Shown here: piece by piece, positions 7,057-11,128 of the stretch
How positions within the stretch are numbered: position 1 is the stretch's first letter
How the letters are laid out: every line of letters starts with the position of its first letter
Assembly: GCA_022428185.1 (NCBI GenBank)
Contig: JAKMCZ010000051.1
Coordinates: 1-11,128, forward strand
Direction of reading: 5' to 3'
Origin: Alphaproteobacteria bacterium
GTDB taxonomy: Bacteria; Pseudomonadota; Alphaproteobacteria; RS24
Length of the DNA: 11,128 nt
The notes under the pieces: generated by a model
What the model saw: only the letters and a program-made list of their open reading frames with translations
What the model was told of the DNA's origin: nothing
Databases searched by the model: none
Translations under genes and position numbers: made by a program

Positions 7057-8345
7057 TGGCCGTCATAAGGCTGTATCGTCTTTTTGCATTTTTAGCAGGC
7101 CCGCTGCTTGTTTTGCGGCTTCGTCGACGCGCCCGCAACGGACGCGAAGAGGTTAGCCGATTACGCGAACGCTCCGGCTTTGCCTCGATTAACCGCCCAT
7201 CAGGGCGGCTTATTTGGGTGCATGCCGCCTCGGTCGGCGAGACCAATTCCGTGCTGCCGCTGATTGACGATCTGCTGGCGGCATATGCCGATTTGCATGT
7301 TTTACTGACAACCGGCACGGTCACATCGGCTGAGATTATTGGTGCGCGTCAAAAGCGCATGGCTAATGACCGACGCCTCATTCATCAATATGCGCCGCTC
7401 GATAGGTCAAAATGGGTAACACGCTTTCTCAATCATTGGCGCCCGCAAGCCGCTTTTTGGGTTGAGAGCGAAATTTGGCCGAATACGATTTTGGCTTGTG
7501 CAGCGCGCGGTCTTGAGCCGGTCATGGTTAACGGACGTATGTCGCCGCGCTCTTTCAAACGGTGGCAGGGCTTTGGCACGGCGGCGCGGTTTCTGCTCGG
7601 AAAATTTGCGCTGCTGAGCGCGCAAGACACAATCAGCGCCGAACGTTTAGAGAGTTTGGGGCTGGAAAATATCGCCATGCCCGGCAATTTAAAGCTCGAT
7701 GCCCCTGCGTTAACTTGCGATGACGAAACCTTGCACGCAGTGACCCAAACCTGCGGCACGCGTCCATGCTGGCTCGCCGCCAGCACCCATCCGGGCGAAG
7801 AAGAAATACTGCTGACCGCGCACCGTATGATTGGCGAAACGCTTGATAATGTGCTGACCATTATTGTGCCGCGCCACCCTGAGCGAGGGGCTGATATTGC
7901 CGCCATGTTGCGCCGCAAGGGCGTCACCATTGCCCGACGGTCAAACAATGAATTGCCCTCAGCGACGACAGATATTTATCTGATGGATACGCTGGGTGAA
8001 ATGGGGTTGGCCTATCGGTTGGCGGATATTGCTTTCATCGGCGGCACGCTGGTGCCGCATGGCGGGCAGAACCCGTTTGAGGCGGCGCAGCTTGATTGCG
8101 CCATATTGCACGGGCCGCATATCGCCAATTTTGAAAGTCTGTTTGACGATATGGCCGCCAAAGGCGCGACCGCCGAGATTACCGATGCCGCCACGCTCGC
8201 CACACAAGTCAAAGCGCTGCTCAATAATCGCTCGGCGATTGACCAAATGAGCCAAGCCGCCAAAGAATACAGCGCCTCTATGGGCGGCGCGCGCGCGCGT
8301 ATGGTTAAGCTACTGGCCCCTTTTTTGGAGGGTCAAAATGGCTGA
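7056..8345 (+). CDS. waaA: 3-deoxy-D-manno-octulosonic acid (Kdo) transferase WaaA/KdtA
   Basis: WaaA transfers Kdo from CMP-Kdo to the lipid A precursor on the cytosolic face of the inner membrane; whether one or two residues are added cannot be told from sequence. The 429-residue protein starts with a single membrane anchor (about 3-22) followed by a basic patch. Then come WVHAASVGE at 54-62, with E62 in the place of the catalytic Glu of the family, the WVESEIWPN motif at 135-143, NGRMSPRS at 159-166, AASTHPGEEE at 241-250, VPRHPERG at 271-278, and the donor-site motif FIGGTLVPHGGQNPFEAA at 327-344. These are the standard GT30 landmarks. The ATG overlaps the exporter stop (TAATG at 7054-7058), with GGAGAG at 7042-7047 as ribosome binding site, so translation is probably coupled. 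It overlaps lpxK by 8 bases. Confidence 0.96.
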   Translation: MAVIRLYRLFAFLAGPLLVLRLRRRARNGREEVSRLRERSGFASINRPSGRLIWVHAASVGETNSVLPLIDDLLAAYADLHVLLTTGTVTSAEIIGARQKRMANDRRLIHQYAPLDRSKWVTRFLNHWRPQAAFWVESEIWPNTILACAARGLEPVMVNGRMSPRSFKRWQGFGTAARFLLGKFALLSAQDTISAERLESLGLENIAMPGNLKLDAPALTCDDETLHAVTQTCGTRPCWLAASTHPGEEEILLTAHRMIGETLDNVLTIIVPRHPERGADIAAMLRRKGVTIARRSNNELPSATTDIYLMDTLGEMGLAYRLADIAFIGGTLVPHGGQNPFEAAQLDCAILHGPHIANFESLFDDMAAKGATAEITDAATLATQVKALLNNRSAIDQMSQAAKEYSASMGGARARMVKLLAPFLEGQNG

Positions 8346-9381
8346 GCCGCGCTTTTGGCAATCCGCCGCGCATCCGTTGAGCCTCGCGCTGATGCCTGTC
8401 TCGCTTGTCTATCGCGGGTTGGAAGCAGCCAATCGAAAGGTCACGCAAACCCAGCACCCGGGCAAGCCGGTTATTTGTGTCGGCAATTTGACCGCCGGTG
8501 GTGCGGGCAAAACACCGACCGTGCGCTGGCTGGCTGAGCAATTGGCGGCGCAGGGCAGACGACCGGCGATTTTATCACGCGGCTATGGCGGCGAAGAAAA
8601 AGGCCCGCTGAAAGTGCTGGCTAACGCGCACAATGCCGCTCAAGTGGGTGACGAGCCGCTCATGCTGGCGGCCGATTGGCCGGTCTATGTCGGCGCCGAC
8701 CGCATGCAATCACTCCGCCTCGCCGTGCAAGACGGTGCCGATCTAATGATAAAAGATGACGGCTTTCAAAACCCCTCAATGGCACATCATTTCAATCTGA
8801 TTGTTGTCGATGGCGCGACCGGTATCGGCAACGGACGCTTGCTGCCGAGCGGACCGATGCGCCAGCCCCTCGCCGTCGCGCTTGATAGGCTTGATGCGCT
8901 GCTGGTTTTGGGCGCGCCCAAGCACGCCAGCCTTGCTTTGCTGATGGACGCGGTGGAAGCCTTCGGCAAGCCGGTGTTTAGCGGACGCATTGACGCAAAA
9001 AAAACAGCGACGAAAACGACCACGCAAACAGGCAGCGAAAAAGTATATGGCTTTTGCGGCATCGCCAAGCCGGAAAAATTTCGCGCCAGCCTTGAAGCGC
9101 AGGGTTATCAAGTGAGCGACGTTCGTGCATTTTCTGACCATCATGATTTCAGCGAGGCTGACGCCAAACAATTGCTGGCGCTTGAAACGCCGCTCATCAC
9201 CACAGAAAAAGATATGGCGCGACTGCAAGGGGCAAAACCTGAAAGCGCGCGCGCGCAATTGGCTGCGGCGGCAGACGTGTTGAAAGTCGAATTAAAAGTC
9301 GATAATCAAGCAGCTTTGCTGCAAGCGATTGAAACAGCGATTGCCGACGGTCAAGCCAATCAGAATTATAAGTCTTACTGA
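8338..9381 (+). CDS. lpxK: Tetraacyldisaccharide 4'-kinase LpxK
   Basis: LpxK phosphorylates the 4' position of tetraacyldisaccharide-1-phosphate to give lipid IVA, at the cytosolic face of the inner membrane. The 347-residue protein has the expected hydrophobic N-terminal segment (about 12-26), the P-loop TAGGAGKT at 52-59, SRGYGG at 80-85, VGDEPLML at 103-110, the catalytic DDGFQ motif at 140-144, FSDHHDF at 265-271 and TTEKD at 288-292. All are hallmarks of the family and nothing is missing. The start ATG lies inside the end of waaA (8-base overlap) with a strong GGAGGG at 8327-8332, implying coupled translation in a transporter-waaA-lpxK block. A Lys/Thr-rich stretch near 221-231 looks like a flexible loop. 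The gene ends 7 bases from the stop of the convergent M23 peptidase gene. Confidence 0.96.
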   Translation: MAEPRFWQSAAHPLSLALMPVSLVYRGLEAANRKVTQTQHPGKPVICVGNLTAGGAGKTPTVRWLAEQLAAQGRRPAILSRGYGGEEKGPLKVLANAHNAAQVGDEPLMLAADWPVYVGADRMQSLRLAVQDGADLMIKDDGFQNPSMAHHFNLIVVDGATGIGNGRLLPSGPMRQPLAVALDRLDALLVLGAPKHASLALLMDAVEAFGKPVFSGRIDAKKTATKTTTQTGSEKVYGFCGIAKPEKFRASLEAQGYQVSDVRAFSDHHDFSEADAKQLLALETPLITTEKDMARLQGAKPESARAQLAAAADVLKVELKVDNQAALLQAIETAIADGQANQNYKSY

Positions 9382-9388
9382 CCCGCTT

Positions 9389-10219
9389 CTATTTATTAGG
9401 AGATCCGTCAACCAGAAGTGCGGGGTCAATGCGCGCACCACGCCAAAACATGCGCCAATCGAGATGCGGGCCGGTCGAGCGGCCGGTTGAGCCGACGGTC
9501 GCAATAACATCGCCGCGCTTGACCTTGTCGCCGACCTTCACCTGCAAACTGTCGAGATGCATATAGGCCGAGGTGACCGACAGACCGTGGTCGATAAAAA
9601 CCAGCCCGCCTTCAAAATACATATCAGGCTCGGCCAAAGTGACCGTGCCCGAAGCCGGTGCCGTAACCGCCGTGCCACGCGGCGCAGCGATATCAATGCC
9701 AAAATGCGGCCGACGCGCCTCGCCATTATAAAACCGCTGACTGCCATAAACGCCGGTAATGCGCCCGCGCGTCGGCCAAACAAAGCCTTGTGAAAATCCG
9801 CTTTGCGTGCTGGCAATGGCGCGTGCGGCGCGTTTTAGCTTGCCTTGCGCGATAATGCGCGGCCAAGCATCGTCGGGCGGGGTCACCATAGCGGGCGGCA
9901 AACCGTCAATGCGCTGAATATTATATTGGCGCGGCGTCAGTTTGACGGCGACGGTTTGTGATTTCCCCGCATTACTGAATTCCAACCTTTGCGCCAGCTT
10001 GGCATCGCGGCCAAAACCCAGCACGGTGCGCGCGCCGACTTGCGGCAGGGTCTCGCCATTGAGCCGCACCGACACGCCGTCGCGCAAATCGAGCACCACC
10101 ATGCCACCTTGTGTAAACACGCCGCTTTGTGCGGTCACGAAATCGCGCGGCAAATCTGCTGACAATGCCGGCATCGGTAACAAAAAAAGTCCAAAGAAAA
10201 GACTAGCTGCGCGCCGCAT
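9389..10219 (-). CDS. Secreted M23 family peptidoglycan peptidase (LytM-like), alphaproteobacterial type
   Basis: This is a predicted periplasmic zinc endopeptidase of the M23/LytM family, cleaving peptidoglycan cross-bridges or acting as an activator of other hydrolases. I place the start at the ATG at 10217-10219 because it begins a clean signal peptide (MRRAASLFFGLFLL, likely cut after ALSA at residue 21) and overlaps the DUF2093 gene by only 17 bases. A longer in-frame ATG at 10396 would add 59 residues that merely read the DUF2093 gene in another frame. The 276-residue product has a beta-rich N-terminal region containing QRIDGLP at 102-108, then the M23 core: HFGID at 172-176 (H172, D176), YMHLD with H221, and GPHLDW at 250-255. 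The last motif has Asp254 where LytM has the second His of HxH, a zinc ligand, so the metal site is altered or non-standard. Peptidase activity is therefore likely but not certain. Confidence 0.9.
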   Translation of the reverse strand: MRRAASLFFGLFLLPMPALSADLPRDFVTAQSGVFTQGGMVVLDLRDGVSVRLNGETLPQVGARTVLGFGRDAKLAQRLEFSNAGKSQTVAVKLTPRQYNIQRIDGLPPAMVTPPDDAWPRIIAQGKLKRAARAIASTQSGFSQGFVWPTRGRITGVYGSQRFYNGEARRPHFGIDIAAPRGTAVTAPASGTVTLAEPDMYFEGGLVFIDHGLSVTSAYMHLDSLQVKVGDKVKRGDVIATVGSTGRSTGPHLDWRMFWRGARIDPALLVDGSPNK

Positions 10220-10403
10220 GGTCCAGTTCCGCTTGCATGGAGGCATTGGCATCAATATAGGCTTCCTGCCGTGCCACACTCCAATAGCGCAAATCTTCCA
10301 ATTCGATATGTTTGCCCGTAACCGCGCAAACAACATAGGCGCCGGGCATGATGACGTCGAAATCGCCATCGAGATATCGCAATTGTGCTTCGCCACCGGT
10401 CAT
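10203..10403 (-). CDS. DUF2093 family small protein of unknown function
   Basis: This encodes a 66-residue cytosolic protein with no signal or membrane segment. It matches my recollection of the DUF2093 family of alphaproteobacteria: RYLDGDF at 9-15, a CAVTGKHIELEDLRYWSV stretch at 26-43 with a single Cys26, then RQEAY at 45-49 and a short helical tail. No catalytic motif is apparent and the family function is not known to me. The ATG at 10401-10403 has a strong AAAGGAG ribosome binding site (10411-10417). It starts 18 bases after the xseA stop and overlaps the M23 gene by 17 bases, so it is co-transcribed and perhaps translationally coupled with both. The small size could make it look like a spurious frame, but the strong start signal and family match argue that it is real. 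Confidence 0.85.
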   Translation of the reverse strand: MTGGEAQLRYLDGDFDVIMPGAYVVCAVTGKHIELEDLRYWSVARQEAYIDANASMQAELDHAARS

Positions 10404-10421
10404 GCCTGTCTCCTTTGCCCG

Positions 10422-11128
10422 CTATATTAGCTGACCCTGCCCGTCATCGCCAGACGGCGCGGACGATTTGGGTTTGCTTTTCTTTTTTGTCGGCTTTTTG
10501 GTTTCAGGAGCAAGCGTGCCGTCCTCAACCCGCGCTGCGACACGCTGAGCATCAGCCAGCCGAATGTCCAGCAGACTGCCGCTTTTGGCCTGCGCTGCGC
10601 GGCGCAACGGTTTACCGCTATCATCGAGCACCAGCGCAAAACCGCGCTCCAGCACATTCTCATGGCTGAGCAGCCGAAGCTGGCGGGAAAGTGCCTCCAG
10701 ACCGGCTTGCTGCCGATTGATTTGGCTATTTAGTTGCCGCACCGCACGCGCCATGAAACCGTTCAAGCGTTCAGCGGCAAAGCGCAAGCGCGTATTGAGC
10801 GCAGTCGGGGTCAGCCGCGCCGCGCTTTGCGTCAAACGCGCTGCTTGCCGATTGATATTGGTCGCTAAGCCGCCGCCCAGCCTTTGCGCCACCGCATCGA
10901 GGCGTTGCGCGGGCAAGGCCAGCATGTCTTCCAGCTTGGGCAGACCGCGCGCCAAACCGTCCAGATGATTGCGCGTCTGCTCTAATCGTCGCGTTTGCGC
11001 GCGCAGCAATCGGGTTTGCGCATCATTGACCTGCGCCACCAAATCGGCGCGCACGGGCACGGCCATTTCAGCCGCCGCCGTTGGTGTGGGCGCGCGCCGG
11101 TCAGCGGCAAAATCAATCAGCGTTGTAT
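10422..11128 (-). CDS. xseA: Exodeoxyribonuclease VII large subunit (C-terminal part, 5' end outside window)
   Basis: XseA is the catalytic large subunit of exonuclease VII, which with several XseB subunits degrades single-stranded DNA in repair and recombination. The 234 visible residues begin with LIDFAADRRAPTPTAAAE, the conserved end of the catalytic domain, and continue in frame past an internal Met (ATG at 11066), so that Met is not the start. A long Arg/Gln-rich helical region (about 30-165 of the visible part) fits the coiled-coil domain that binds XseB. The ENVLERGFALV motif near 155-165 leads into the C-terminal beta segment (LRRAAQAKSGSLLDIRLADA). The tail is Lys/Pro/Ser-rich and ends GQGQLI, close to the QGxLF-type ends I recall from alphaproteobacterial XseA. 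DUF2093 follows after 18 bases. The N-terminal OB-fold and most of the catalytic domain lie beyond the right edge. Confidence 0.95.
   Translation of the reverse strand, partial: TTLIDFAADRRAPTPTAAAEMAVPVRADLVAQVNDAQTRLLRAQTRRLEQTRNHLDGLARGLPKLEDMLALPAQRLDAVAQRLGGGLATNINRQAARLTQSAARLTPTALNTRLRFAAERLNGFMARAVRQLNSQINRQQAGLEALSRQLRLLSHENVLERGFALVLDDSGKPLRRAAQAKSGSLLDIRLADAQRVAARVEDGTLAPETKKPTKKKSKPKSSAPSGDDGQGQLI

Noticed and set aside
10220..10396. 59-residue N-terminal extension of the M23 protein from an upstream ATG
   Set aside because: The extension reads through the DUF2093 gene in another frame, would bury the signal peptide, and DUF2093 itself has the better start signal and family match.
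9942..10430. Plus-strand open frame of 162 codons opposite the M23 and DUF2093 genes
   Set aside because: It is fully antisense to recognised genes and its translation resembles no family I know.
1..11128. A new defence, mobile or secondary-metabolite system
   Set aside because: All sizeable stretches are explained by recognised core genes in normal order. There are no direct-repeat arrays, integrase or transposase genes, toxin-antitoxin-like pairs or abrupt changes in base composition that I can see.

Overview
The window reads as ordinary chromosomal DNA from an alphaproteobacterium. It is densely packed, moderately GC-rich (mid-50s percent by eye, not computed), and all of it codes for core metabolism and envelope functions. 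The alphaproteobacterial assignment rests on several things: a plant-type (GCS2) glutamate-cysteine ligase directly downstream of rsmE, a DUF2093 gene between xseA and an M23 peptidase of the alphaproteobacterial 'QRIDGLP' type, and PmbA upstream of Kdo/lipid A genes. A marine Parvibaculales, Rhodobiaceae or SAR116-like lineage is possible, but the sequence alone does not settle it. I see no mobile element, integrase, CRISPR array, tRNA, rRNA or prophage.

Layout. Positions 1-1683, minus strand: rsmE (16S rRNA m3U1498 methyltransferase), then after 100 bases the 5' part of gshA, which runs off the left edge. Positions 1745-9381, plus strand: ubiA, a membrane fatty-acid-desaturase-family gene, pmbA (tldE), an MsbA-type ABC exporter, waaA (kdtA) and lpxK. 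The first three are separated by 22 and 27 bases. A 94-base gap precedes the exporter. The last three overlap by 1 and 8 bases. Positions 9389-11128, minus strand: xseA (its 5' end lies beyond the right edge), a 66-codon DUF2093 gene and a secreted M23 peptidase. These three converge on lpxK with only 7 bases between the stop codons.

How the genes fit together. The exporter-waaA-lpxK block is a lipid A/Kdo module: LpxK phosphorylates the lipid A disaccharide, WaaA adds Kdo, and the MsbA-type flippase moves the product across the inner membrane. UbiA is the membrane prenyltransferase of ubiquinone synthesis, and the desaturase probably modifies membrane acyl chains or another hydrophobic substrate. 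The M23 protein acts in the periplasm on peptidoglycan or as a regulator of its remodelling. GshA, RsmE, PmbA and XseA cover glutathione, ribosome modification, peptide maturation and DNA repair.

I did not find a convincing new multi-gene system. The points worth a second look are modest: the DUF2093 gene of unknown function, an Asp in place of the usual second His of the M23 HxH motif, the desaturase embedded between ubiA and pmbA, and the unusual start region of the exporter gene. Every stretch without a gene is 100 bases or shorter.
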